Source: Tubulanus polymorphus
Taxonomy: Eukaryota; Nemertea; Palaeonemertea; Tubulaniformes; Tubulanidae
Assembly (NCBI RefSeq): GCF_964204645.1
Contig: NC_134034.1
Span: 12,965,962-13,025,961, forward strand
Length of the DNA stretch: 60,000 nucleotides
Reading direction: 5' to 3'
In this document: piece after piece, positions 44,460 to 56,900 of the stretch
Layout of the letters: each line of letters opens with the position of its first letter
How positions within the stretch are numbered: the stretch's first letter is position 1
Notes under the pieces: model-generated
Databases searched by the model: none
Told to the model about the DNA's origin: nothing
What the model saw: only the letters and a program-made list of their open reading frames with translations
Made by a program: the position numbers and the translations under genes

Positions 44460-46276
44460 ATGGGAGCTTTTCAAAGTCTTATGAAATCTCTGTTCGGCAA
44501 GAAAGAGATCAGAATCGTGATGGTCGGTTTGAACGGAGCTGGTAAAATAACGATCTTACACAAACTGAAATTAGGTGAAATAGTTACGACTATTCCAACC
44601 AGCGGTGAGTGTATGTGGCCGGGGTAGAGAGGGGGAGGGGGGGGGGCTGCTGGGTATAGTTTTCTCAGTAGAGGCTTCTCTCATTTCTGTTGCAGGATTC
44701 AACGTAAAAACTGTAGAATATAAAAACATTAGTTTCACCGCGTGGGACGTCGGCGGTCAAGACGAAGTCAGACCTCTGTGGCGACAGTATTTCCAGAACA
44801 CGCAAGGTTTGTAGATCTGGGGTCCAGTTCCACAGTTCCGAGTTAAGATCTAACTCCGAGTTAACTCATTGAAAATGAACTAACTTTAACTCAAACTCCA
44901 ACTCAGAGCTGTGGAACTGGGTCCAGGTATTTGACTTACTTGAGTAATCCAGGCACGGTTCAACGGTTTGAGTTTGGATTTGACTCCGAGTCAACTCACT
45001 GAAAATTCACTAACTTTAACTCAGAAACAACTGTGGACCTGGGTCCTGATCTGAAACACGATGAGTTATTAATGATTTGAGGTTATGATTCGAGGTTGAT
45101 TTCGTCGTTTCGTAGGTTTGATATTCGTAGTCGACAGTAACGATAGAGAACGTGTCGGCGAAGCTAAAGAAGAATTAAATCGATTGTTAAACGAAGATGA
45201 GCTCAGAGACGCCGTTTTATTAGTGTTCGCCAACAAACAGGTACCGTAACAACGGCTCTTTCTAATCTCGCCGGCCATCACTCACCCTATGACGTCATCA
45301 ACGGCTACCGTCCAGATTCTGTTCGCACAGAATCATATTCGAGATATTTGAAGACTCTTCAGCTCGATTTCGATATCATCCGGGGGACCACATTAGAAAT
45401 CACTTTTTTCCTTACAAGTACATTATGCTTGAAATGGGATACTGGCACCACCAGATGGCGCAACAAAACATCGGGTTATTCGTAGTAAATATCCGACTGA
45501 CTGACTTGGTTTTGAGGTTTCCAAATCCGAAAATCATCAAACGAGTCATCAGGTAGATACAACATTGCCTACTCACTCGGTGTATGTGTATTGATTTCAC
45601 TGAAAATTTATAATCGGAAAAGTTGACTCGAATCTAAATGAGATGTAGATGTCGAACGAAATTGAAGTTCGGTAACCCGATAGTGATCCTGCTAGCGGAT
45701 TATGGCTGAATCATTAGCCTTGCCTTTATCCCTACCAATTGTTGTTTTATCAATCTGTGGGGCGGGTGCAGGAAAACCCTGTTAGCCTAACCGTGGTTAG
45801 TGGCTTATCCGTGGTTAGGCTAACCAGCTTGAAATACGAGGCTGCACGAAGACAATGGTAGCTAACAGCGTTTTCCTGCGCCCACTTATGCCTAACCACA
45901 GTGTACTAACCACAGTTAACGCCTTAACAGGGTTTTCCTGCGCCCGTCCCCCGCAGATTGTTAAAACAACAATTCGTTTGGGATAAAAATGTGTGTTCCT
46001 CTGTCGCACGAGTCGAGTCAAATAACGACTAGAAATTCACCGATTCAAATGGCAGACATTTTTCCCATTGGGACCACGATTCATCGTTACGTTATGAAAC
46101 GCTTTTCGTTTTAGGATTTACCGAACGCGATGAACGCCGCGGAGGTCACCGACAAATTAGGACTTCACGATATTCGTAGTCGTAGCTGGTACATTCAGGC
46201 GACGTGCGCCACGAGCGGGGACGGACTTTACGAGGGTCTCGATTGGCTTTCGAACGAGTTGAAAAAACGAAAATAA
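44460..46276 (+). CDS. ARF-family small GTPase with altered P-loop
   Basis: Complete four-exon gene: 44460-44604, 44696-44806, 45116-45240 and 46115-46276, phases 1, 1, 0; 180 aa, the standard ARF length. Gly2 is present for myristoylation ([16 protein letters not shown]). Switch I is [14 protein letters not shown], switch [18 protein letters not shown] (catalytic Gln kept), the guanine motif is NKQD and the G5 motif CATSGDG. The P-loop reads [11 protein letters not shown] where ARFs have GLDAAGKTTIL: the first Thr after Lys, which coordinates Mg and corresponds to ARF1 Thr31, is Ile. ARFs control vesicle coats on Golgi and endosomal membranes. Loss of this Thr is expected to weaken GTP/Mg binding, so this may be a pseudo-GTPase-like paralogue. 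Confidence 0.9.
44818..45060. repeat. Intronic duplicated GTGGAACTGGGTCC segment
   Basis: Two diverged copies of a roughly 100-bp unit (GAGTTAACTCATTGAAAAT, AACTAACTTTAACTCA, CTGTGGAACTGGGTCC) in intron 2 of the ARF gene. They use the same core word as the array at 25983-26645. Confidence 0.7.
45737..45974. mobile_element. Palindromic MITE in ARF intron 3
   Basis: Arms from 45737 (AATTGTTGTTTTATCAATCT, then GGGTGCAGGAAAACCCTGTTA and CTAACCGTGGTTAG) pair with the right arm ending at 45974. A third copy of the CAGGAAAACGCTGTTA motif lies inside near 45870. About 238 bp, non-coding. Confidence 0.75.
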
Positions 46277-46544
46277 TCAACAGCAGTTCAACAGTGGCAG
46301 TAGCAGCAGCAGCGGCAACAGCAGCAGTAGCGGCAGCAGCAGCAGCAGCAGCCGGTTCATATGTAGAACTATTTCTCTCTTAATATCAACTTTTAAGAAA
46401 ATCAGAACACAAAACCTAACTTCGAACAATTATAGACGCCTTGTAAATTAAAACATATGTATTACGTAATATTGTCGACAATGAATAGAACAATATAAAT
46501 TATATAGTATTAATGGATCAGTGAAGTTATTTTGGTTTTGAATA
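46277..46544 (+). repeat. CAG/CGG triplet repeat and 3' UTR of the ARF gene
   Basis: 46283-46350 is an interrupted CAG, CAA, CGG triplet run directly after the ARF stop. An ATTAAA near 46447 may be the poly(A) signal. Confidence 0.6.
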
Positions 46545-46725
46545 TATCGACAATTGAATTGGATTGACCCGGCAACCAGTCTAGCCCGGATATATTGATG
46601 ACGTAGTGCACATCCTCGCAAAAATAACAATCATCGAAATTTATCGAAAATAAAATATGAGTTATGAAACTTATTCAATTACGAAATAAACGCCAAAATT
46701 CCTAATTGTAACTGCTATTTAGAAA
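46545..46725. mobile_element. Dispersed repeat, copy B
   Basis: Second copy of the family at 31858-32060, in the same orientation, about 75-80 percent similar by eye over about 150 bp. Confidence 0.65.
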
Positions 46726-47582
46726 CGCCCATTGAGAGCCATTTGGGTTGAGAGGGAGAGAGGGAGGGGAGTTGCTAGAAAGAGAAGGGTAAGGGAGGGT
46801 ATGGGGTCGTGAACTCAATCTGTTGATTTTAATCTCTCAGATCGTAATATTAATCTCAGCTGATAAGAAGTCAGCCAGCGATTCCCGCCGACAATATCTT
46901 AATTAGATAATGTCTAATTAACTAAATGCTATTAATTGGTTTTATCAATCAGTCGAAGCTTTGTTGACTCGAGGCTCGCAGTGAAGATGTGGGAGGTGTA
47001 TATACTGCAGACATTCAGACATTGACACATGTAAATAGATTGGGAAGCTGACGAGACTTAAACAAATGAGAAATCACCAAAAATAGGTGTAATAAAATAA
47101 ATGTCCTTTCTCTCTCTTCCGTGTCTGATATATCAGATAAATATACAGAGAATATCATGTTCAAATATATATATATGGATATAAGGTATATTGATTGCCG
47201 ACGCGCACACTTGCCACAGACTCTTTCTATTCATATATAGTTCGATCAGAGTTCAAGCAGCCACAGAACGGAAACCTACGATTAATTTCGAAGGTTTCAA
47301 ACATCAAAGGTAGTTCAGCGAGCTACGATACGTGCATCACGAGACGACGACGGTTTCTCCCACGCACCGAATGACGTCATACAATTCCAAGGAATCCCCG
47401 CGATCTAGAAAGACCACGAACACTGAGAAGAACCACAGATTCCTGACTGCCGAGAGTCTATTCACGAACTTTATTACTCCCCGTAAAATGGTTATCAAAG
47501 TCAGTTCACGCGGTGCTCTTTAAAACCCAAACCCCTCGAACAATAGTGCAGTAAAATAAGTGACATAAACTATCTACCCGTC
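46726..47582. other. Intergenic; one short open frame of doubtful status
   Basis: A 50-codon open frame starts at ATG 47371 (MTSYNSKESPRSRKTTNTEK) and ends at 47523. It is preceded by TATATAG-like sequence at about 47233. I recognise no family and it could be a chance frame or a first exon. Confidence 0.25.
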
Positions 47583-48056
47583 AGCCAGGGCCAAATTCGG
47601 TGTTCGTATCTAGTCGACTAACGGTCGAAACTAATAACCGAATACGCTTAATTTCCGAATAATTTCCGAAATATAGTTCCGACTAGAACGACAACCACAC
47701 TCAAACGTGGTGAACGGATAATCAGATAAAAACCCACTATTTACAGATTAAAAGAATTTAAAAACAAGAATTTATCTATTCAATCTAAAATTTAAAGAAT
47801 TCACGACGTTTCGATCTCACCCTATAGATCACCGTTAGGTGTCACACAGGCGTCACACCTGACGATGATCTCTAGGGTGAGATCGAAACGTCGTGTATTT
47901 TTGATTGAAATAAATAAATTCTTGTTTTTAAATTCTTTTAATCTGTAGATAGTGGCTGGGTTTTTTTTTATCTCAAAGTTCCGACTAACTGAAATCCGGT
48001 TTCGCTTATTTCGACTTATAGTCGACTAACTCAGATAACCGAAGTTGGCTCTGATT
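47583..48056. mobile_element. TIR element carrying a nested foldback element
   Basis: Outer ends CAGGGCCAAATTCGGT (about 47586) and, inverted, CAGAGCCAACTTCGGT (ending about 48054), with GTCGACTA and GGTCGAAA also mirrored inside. At about 47720-47965 a second palindrome is inserted: arms CCACTATTTACAGATTAAAA and AAAACAAGAATTTATC pair with the opposite arm, and the centre is a double hairpin with ACGTTTCGATCTCACCCTA and CACCTGACGATGATC. Confidence 0.7.
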
Positions 48057-48940
48057 ATCGATCGCCCATACATAATTCCTGATGCATTATATTAATGACA
48101 AATACATAGGATTCACCGCCAGCTTCCCACGCCATCCTATAGCCCCACAACTTCCGGGACAGGCTGCTTTATCTATTCACCTTTTTGTCTGATGTATACT
48201 AGGTTACACTAGGATCTCGGTACATGTATTGTGGCGACTGTTATTACGATCACCGAGGGTTGTTCGAGTTAAAATGCCGCTGATAAAACTGTAAATTCCA
48301 GACTGTAATAAACTCGCAATTAAAAACCGCACGAAACCAGTTCAAAAATATCGAGATCTATTTCTGTACGTGAGGCCGCGTTATCTGTAGATACCGCGCA
48401 TACACAACTCTCCTATAGTGTCACTAATAGAACCCCGCCCTCCATCCATCAAAACCTGAGTACCTTTGGGTGCAAGGACGACGTGAATACCCTGACCAGG
48501 GAGAGGTGACTGAGTACCCGTGATGGGAGGCGAACTTTTGTTCGGAATAGCGATTCCACAACATCACGACACACGTGACCGGTCATCACATGTCACAGTT
48601 TACGCAGTAACTGACCCCTGACAGGCGGGGATTCAGACGCTGTAGTACCACTAGGCGTGTGTTACCGTCGCTCTCTTTTGTCTCGATCAATCGCAATGAG
48701 TAGGAAAGGACACATGTTTACAAGACGATGCTGATAATTTTTTAACAAAAAGTCACCAGGCATTCTTTTCATCTTTATCGCCTGGAAACTAACTACATCT
48801 CGATGCAGTAAACTTTCTAGAAAGCGCATTTCACCAGGACTTCACCTATTGTTTCGAAATTGCACCAAAAAGCAGTACATTTTTCAAACTTTCCTCGGGG
48901 AGGACCCCCAGGCCCCTCTATTGTAGGAGGGGTTTAGGCC
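48057..48940. other. Intergenic, no feature recognised
   Basis: Unique sequence without supported exons, RNA genes or tandem repeats. Confidence 0.45.
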
Positions 48941-48944
48941 CGTT

Positions 48945-49265
48945 TTTTAAGTGGTCCCTGGATCAGCCCTTTGGCCAGTGGTTTTGGGAAGCCGGAGACC
49001 CAGGTTCGAGTCCCTGTCGGAGCTCGTTCGGAAAATCTAGGTTTTATAGGGTGAAATTCATTTAATGTTCGTGATATTTCACCGGACGTAAAAACGTAAC
49101 ATTTTCTCGTTCGTGAGTACACCAGTACCGGCACAGTACCCAGGGTCGTCCAGGTAGTCCAGGAAGGCAGTCGGCATTCAGGTTTAACCGGAGCAGTCCA
49201 GGGTAGCAGTGGCCGGATTCCCCGGGGCAGTGCGTCTTGCCGGTCATGCATACACATGATATCAA
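48945..49265 (+). mobile_element. tRNA-headed SINE
   Basis: A box TGGCCAGTGG at 48972-48981 and B box GGTTCGAGTCC at 49003-49013 have the spacing of a Pol III promoter. The tRNA-like head does not close into a proper acceptor stem. A GC-rich body follows with CCAGGTAGTCCAGGAAGGCA and ends in an AT-rich stretch near 49260. Confidence 0.5.
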
Positions 49266-50916
49266 TTAAAACACAGTTTATACGCCGTCGGCACGCTCTA
49301 TGTCACTCTCCTTCTCTCCGAGTCTGATCTCCTCCGAACAGCTGTTTTTTACACAGCGAACCGCTGCGCAATGCTAAACACACACACATACAGCTCACTA
49401 TACAGACACGCACGTATATACATAATGTGTTTTATCGCGCTGAAAAATAACCGCAGCAGTTCCAGCACAAGAGGAGTCTATAGTATAGAGTGTTACGTAT
49501 AGCGCAGTGACTATATCGTACTGACTGGAGCGGCGTATGGAATCGTGCTGTGATTGACTCTATGTTTGTTACAGATCTATATAAACGGGTATCACTGATA
49601 GTTATTGGATATCTCACACTGAGGAGACTTGTAGTGTGACACGTGGATTCAGGGTCACGAGAGATAGTTGATCTTTGTTCAGAACTTCAATCTGATTGCG
49701 ACATTGTATCCCTCTCTCACTCTGCGTTGTGCAATATTGTTACATTCGTTTATCGTTGCGAAAGTCGTTGAACGTTTCACATTGTTTTCAGTAATTACGA
49801 AATACGAAAGTTCAGTTGCGGTGTGGTTTTTGTTTTAATATCGAAATAGATTTTGATATTTCTAAAATCGAGTGGAACGCGACAGGAAGTAGTGAAAAGT
49901 GGAACAGTGGACGCTGGACTGCCTGGTGATACAGGGCGCCAGGGATTAGTGAAACGCTGGGACTAGTGACTAGAACACGACTCTGGACTGTCTGGTGACT
50001 AGTGGAACTGCAGGGATACAGGATTATAGTGACTAGTGAATAATGACTAGTGTTTTTAGTATATTGATTCGAGCGAGACGCAACACTATTATTAGAAGCT
50101 TTGTCGTGTAGAGTCGTGTAGACGCGCGTCGAGAGACAGAGAGAGAGAAAGCCGAGAGGGAGAGAGCTATATTATTTTACGAGTCAATTATTATTCATCG
50201 GTTTATTGATCGCGCTGTGTTGCAGTCGCTCGCGAGGACAGCCTCCAGTGCGACGACGGAGCGCCGGATACTGCGTCTGCTGGGATTGATAGACCGCTAG
50301 AACATAAAAAAGGCTCGAGATGTTTATATCCGCGACTGTTGGAGGACGTGTCCATCCAGCCGCTAATAGTGCGCCGGTTAGGATACAATACACTCGGTTG
50401 TAAAGCGACAAAAAGTAGATAACTAAACCAACTGGGTCAATCGCGGATATCTATCGGACGTGAAGTCGAGTTAATTTAGGTCATAAATTTAGGGGCTATA
50501 AAACACACACACGCAGACGCCGTACGCACACACACATCGAGTTGTGGGAGACTTGTCTGGTAGGATGTGTTCGCTTGTCTCTGATCTACCGTTTAACAAT
50601 GGAATGATATTTTATGACCGTTTCTCGACGCTGCGCAGGAAATGAATAACCCCTCATTTAATACAGTTTTCAAATTCTGAGAATTTCATATCTGTGTTTG
50701 TGCGCATATATACATATACGTGTGCGCATAGTGTAGGCGAGGGATATAATAAAATGTTGTGTGTCCTGGTTTAAATGAAATGCTAAGAGATAAAGGTCTC
50801 TCGGGCTACGTAGTTACACTCGGTGATATCAGACATATATAGGAATTACGCCACCAACCACGGACAGATAGGATTTCAGTTTCTCTTTATTTAAAAAAAA
50901 AACTGACTGCTGAGAT
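49266..50916. other. 5' flank of the class B receptor gene
   Basis: No exon recognised. Contains CA-rich runs (49378-49400, 50505-50540), a region of repeated GACTAGTG words (about 49965-50055) and short GA-rich tracts (50135-50165). It probably includes promoter and 5' UTR of the receptor starting at 50917, but no start site can be fixed. Confidence 0.45.
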
Positions 50917-53863
50917 ATGAAGCCTCCTCTATTCGCTGTAGCTGTTGTATTAATTATAGTCAGCGTTCTTTTTCACCCGGTAAGTTAAAAGAGTAGTATA
51001 ATCGTCTTTATTTCAGTTGTGGGTTCTTTGGGACGTCTCTGCAGACTCGCGCAATGCCCACCTAGCCCCCCTTTCCCTTAGGGAGACTGTCAGGACTTAC
51101 TGCGTCACGTTAACGCCACGTAAGGACTGTGGAATCTCGCAGGTTCGAATAGGGATATGATGTATTTTTCTGAATGAGAGACGTCGTCGCTAGGTAACGG
51201 GCTATTAACGACAACAATGTGAATGTCGAGTCTGACACAGGATGAGACGCCGAGAGGTCACGTGATACATCCCCCATTCACTGATCGAGTGAATAATCCG
51301 AGAATCTCAACGGGCGATATATCAATATCATCAAAATACACAGTGCGGCACGCGTCTGATAGAAAATCAATAAGTCATTCATAATAACCGATTCTGAATG
51401 ATTGAAATCTGCGAGAAGAAAAAACTGGGGGCATCTCAGCAACTGGGTGAGAACAGAGGATCAGGGGTTAATTAATTAATCGGAGACGTTCCCCGAGGGA
51501 CAGATGCTTTCATTTTCGTTTCGAAGTGACATCAAGGACACGTAGCAGCGGCAGCAGTCAGGAGGGAGGGGGGGGGGGTGGTTTAATGTCGCGCTATGGA
51601 TTTTATTGAAAAACGAATGCGGGACGTAGCCTATAGGGGGAGGTCACAGTCAGCGCTGTAAATATCGATTTCCAAACGCGAGTTTTATCGCCGTTTTTCT
51701 AATCATGTGATATTCTTTTATTTTATTGCAACATAAGATACACTATTGTGTAGACACGTATAAATATGCGCGGGTCGTGTCTTCAATTATAGACTTTGAT
51801 TGTTCCCTTTCTATCTCTCTTACCTCCCTCCCCTCTCTCTGCTCCCTCTCTCCGCTCCCCCTCTCCCTCTCTCCGCTCCCCCCTCTCTCTCTCCGCTCCC
51901 TCCCTCTCCCTCTCCGCTCCGACAACATCCGCCTCCTAAATTCCACTCGGGTTGTTTATCTATTGTTCTATATTAGACACTGTTTTGAGGCCTAGTTTTC
52001 TCCACTGCGCGCTATAATGAATTTACTGGTATGCGCCGGATACCGGGGTCGCAATGTCAAGGTCATAAATAATGATTTATATGTATGTACACTAAGAAGC
52101 TTCGTTACGGGATCAGGTTTGACATCTCAGAAGAGAGGTACAAATATACAGAGTCAACACTGTGAGTCTGACTGACTGACACTGACCAGCTACTGGTGAT
52201 GGTCATTAAAAGTGACCAGTCACTGGTGATCTAGAGTGACCAGTCACTGGTCATTAAGACTGACCAGTCACTATCAGGAGGGACCACCTCGCCCTTCGTA
52301 AGGCTAAAAGGTCCCTTTAACCTAATTTTATCCGTGATGACCCTAACTCTGTTCAACGCAAGTCTCGCATTGTTGTTCCTTACGTCCCTTGTTAAGACAC
52401 ATTGAAACCTACGCTCAAAAGCTCTTAACACTGATATCATATTCAAGTATAATAATTAAATCTCTAGTCATTTATCCAAAAAATAATACTCTGTCCAACA
52501 TACACTGCCGGTGTTTAGATTGTGATAATTTTTAGAAACCGGGCGCTCCATCAGTGTTCATATTAAAGAACATAAGAAAGATATATAATTCATCAAAAAC
52601 CCTAAAGTGCTGAGGCTACCCGAGTTTGGGAATTCTCGTAGAATTTTCAACAGTACTACCCGACATTGTCACATAGTTGAGTCGCCTTTAATAAGTACCT
52701 ATTCTAATCCCTGTGTCAATGGTACCTTGGTTTCACCCCCCATAATAAACTTTTTTCCAAATACATTTCCTCTCTGGTCGATATCATCTAGTTTTATGTG
52801 TAATAGTGTGTGTCGTTCTGGTTGGATATATATATATATATATATATACTGTGATAGTCCATTCTTGTAGTTACTCCTTGAAAATTTTTTTTTTAGCGTA
52901 AACCGAAAATTCGGGTTTTTAATTAATTCTAAACTGTTTCGATTTTTTAAAAACTTTTTCGATCTCGTGAATTGTGGGGGGGATTTATATTCTAGTCATT
53001 GCGTAGTTTTACTTGGTTCAGAATGATCTGTCACCGGTGGCCAGTAAGTGACCAGTGACTGGTGGTCAGCGTGAATAATCCGTCACTGGCGGTCAGTGGG
53101 AGTGACCGATCACGTGTGATCGGTAGGTGACCAATCATTGGTGGTCAATTACAGGAGTGGTGTTGGAACCGCAGCGACTGCGCAGCGGCCAAAGCCGCAG
53201 CAATAATTTACTGAATGACTTTTTCTTTGACTACCACGTTTTTGAAGAAATTAAGTTAATTTGCCGCGGCAATATTTAGAACCTGTCCAAAATCGGTATT
53301 TGGCCGCAGCAAATCAGAAATTGCTTCCAACCCGCCTGTTAATGGAATGGAGTTAATTTCCATTCCGGAATGGCACGTACCGCCCACTGTCGACCTTCTA
53401 ATGAGAGCACAATATATTCATTGTATATATGTACTGCAGAGATCAGGATCGGGGACAGTGCAGAAATTGCTTCCAACCCGCCTGTACCCTGTCATTGTAT
53501 AGTTTCTTGTACGGCTGAACGATGAAGAGCCTTGCGCGGCTGCTCAATGTTAGAAACGACTGTAGTATTTATTACGATACTTTGACACCTTCCCCGATTG
53601 TTTAACTGAAACCTGCGCGGATTGATTAAAAAAAAAAAACTATCCTGTAACGTGTGACGTCATCGGCTTATATATCACGTGATAACGCTAACATCCTTCG
53701 TCACGTGGTAAATAGATACCGTCTGCTCGTCGCGTGTGTAGCTGGTCAAAAGAGACACATAGTTTTGATTAGTGGCAGTAATTGTATTAGAGACGCGCAT
53801 TACTGCAACATCAGTGGCAGCGGCGGTTGCAGCGGCAGCGGCAGCGGCAGCGGCAGCGGCAGC

Positions 53864-53908
<45 letters not shown>

Positions 53909-56900
53909 TCATCCATCAGTACAGGTGTAAAACCTTTGATTAACGCCACTAAGTCGGAACAGACTATAGAGCAGGCGATCACTAATAACACGTAATCTAA
54001 TGTAATTTATGTTTCCCGTAAAGTAACAATTCAGCGAGAATCAGAGTTTTTATTCCGCTTCACCATGAAAATCGATCCAACCAAAGAAGCGTTTAAGGGA
54101 CGATGTACCTTCCTGGGGTATGGGGTGAAGTGGGAATTACCGACGCGCCAGTTCGTGTTTAAATGATTCTCCGAATCCAGTTTCAAACCTCGCTCAATGA
54201 CGTAACTCTCTGTTTCAGGTTGCCGTGGAAGGAACCGCTCAAAATTGCTATCTAAGCAAATTCGGTTATTTCAACGAAACGGATTTTCAGACTATTTCCT
54301 GTTCGTACTGCTTCGTGGGGGTGTTTTTCAATCGTAAAAACCTGACGATCAATACGACAATGGTTTACAGTCGGACTCAGTTGAACCTCGTCTTAAAAGA
54401 GAACAACAGTCGGTATTTAGTCCCGGACGCGTTCAAGTCGAATTCGCTCGTCTGTAAAAAATATCTCAGCGATCAAGAGTGTGAAAAATGGCGTTCGTGT
54501 TGCCGGGCAGCCCAACAGTGCTGTGATCGACAGCTGAAGAACACGCCCACGCCCACGCAGGCCACACCTACAGGTATCAACCCTATCATTGAACGTTATA
54601 GCCGCGATCACACGGACACGATTTGACCCGGGCCAAATATGCACGGATCAGGCTCGGGCCTAATTTGGCCCGTGCCTAAATAGAGAGCGCGTTCACACGC
54701 AAACCACTCACTCGATACTAAACAATGCTCAAACAAAGCGAAGTGGATCATTTTCGGTGCCAGTCGGTATTCAAACGTAATCATTTGTCCGGTGCTAAAA
54801 TTTGGCTCGGGCCTGGTCCGACGTTTTTTGTTCGGGCCAAATTTGGCCCGGGCCAAAAATGCTCGTGTGATCGCGGCTATTGTCATGTCCACACTAGTGC
54901 CTCCCCTCTGCACTGTTTATTTGTTTTATTGTCTATCGCAGGTGGACCGACACACAATTATTGTCCGATGGCGTGGGACGGTGTTAGCTGTTGGGATCAT
55001 ACGCTAGGTGGCGTTACTGCTACACAAAATTGTCCCTTGTATTACGTAGGACATGGTCTGGAACTACTGGGAACTTGTAAGTATCACGTGCTGACCGGTT
55101 TCCGGGAACTAAAACATTTGAAAACATCAATACGTTCATTTCTAATGCCGACTTAAATGTATTTTATTAATTTGAATGTAAAGTATATGTTTTAAATGAT
55201 AACTGATAGGCTTACTGATAATTGATAACTGATAAATGATTTAAACGATAGTTTATAGTTTGACACAACCTTGAACCATATACTCGGAAATAACCGAAAA
55301 TTTGTCGTAGAATAGAATCATAACATCGTCTACATTAGGTGAATGTGATATAGCTCGAATGATTATCAATCCCGTGGAACCACCCGTTTATACCACGGAG
55401 CCACCCGTAAATCATCCGAAGCTATACGTAGATCCCGTGGGGCCATTCAAATTTGCCTCAATGCCATTTTCAAGTCATGAAATCTCCGTCGAACCATTTC
55501 CGCGGTTTCTTTTACGAAATTGAAGATCAGCAATTGGTTTTGTTTTGAGAACCTGGGTCTGGGATGAGTGTCTAGCCACCTCAGTTCTTTGGCCTCGTCT
55601 CGCAAATGATTTGCGCTGGCGTTTTGTAAACTTTCACAATCTACGTGTTCCAGTGGTGTCTCCAACGCTTCGCCGTACCACTTTTCGACACGCAAAGCAA
55701 ACTACAATTAAAGGAAAAAATTACTTCTGTCTGTCACACATGCTCTTCGTGCGACGTTTTGGTCCGTAATTTCGTTAATAATCGGTTGATCTGTAAATAT
55801 TATGCATCAATTTGTTCAGTAAGGAATTTGCATTCAGAAATAAATCATGAACTGGCAGAAATTTGTTTGTGTTTTCTTCTATCAGCGATAGTTTACCTAG
55901 CATACGCTCGCGTAATGCTGAAAAACGGCTTTTATGGCCCGTCACGTGGCGCCACCTACTGTATTTTGATATGCTAATGAGCAGGTGATGACGTCACTGT
56001 AACGTTTCCGAGCGTCCGCGGAGCGGATTTTTCAGCATTACGCGAGCGTATGCTGAGTAAACTATCGCTCATAAATGAAAACAAAAACAACTTTAGTGAA
56101 AATTGTTGTTTATTTCTGAATGCAAATTCCTCACTGAACAAATTGATGCATAATAAAGGTAGATAAACCGATTATTAACGAAATTACGGACCAAAACGTC
56201 GCACGGAGAGTAGGTGTGACAGACAGTAATTTCTATTTCAACCTGACTTGAGAGCATACAGGGTGGCCTAGCTCCCTCATTTGTGGTAGTACAACCTGAT
56301 AATGGTCTTAATGGGACCAGAAAGGACAAGCAGTCGACCTAAATCATCATTTTTTAATCCATTTGAAACTGTATTGAAGGATACCCAAAAAGTCTTCACT
56401 GAAAGGGGTTAAATGAAGAGAAGTGACTCCATGATTTGAAAGTTTAACAATATGTTTCCATGCCTACGTATAAAATTTCAGTTGGTAGGCATGGAGACAT
56501 ATTGTTAAACTTTCAAATCATGGAGTCACTTTTCTCTCATGAACCCCTCTCAATGCAGATTTTTTTAGATATCCTTCAATACAGTTTCAAATGGATTAAA
56601 AAATGTTGATTTAGGTCAACTGCCAATGCATTCTGGCCCTAATAAGACTTTTATCAGGTATGTACTACCAAAACTGACTGAGCTAGGCCACCCTTTATGC
56701 TCTCAAGCCAGGTTGAAATAGACATTAGTATTACTAGTTCTTGATAACCCTCGATTAAGTCGAGTGAAATAGTGTATTTACCGTTTTGCACTCAATACTA
56801 TCTCCTGGATGAAGGGCATCGGTCGACGCGCAGAAAACCGCCAGAAAGACTATCAATAAACTACTCGAATTCATGCTGTAGGCTAAACTGCAATCAGATC

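Noticed and set aside
53654-53995. Gly-Ser/Ser-rich 113-aa frame
   Set aside because: Driven by GGCAGC/AGC repeats inside a receptor intron, with no domain or splice support.
54725-55156. 143-aa plus-strand frame
   Set aside because: Only its 54942-55076 part is a real exon, in the class B receptor; the rest is MITE and intron sequence.
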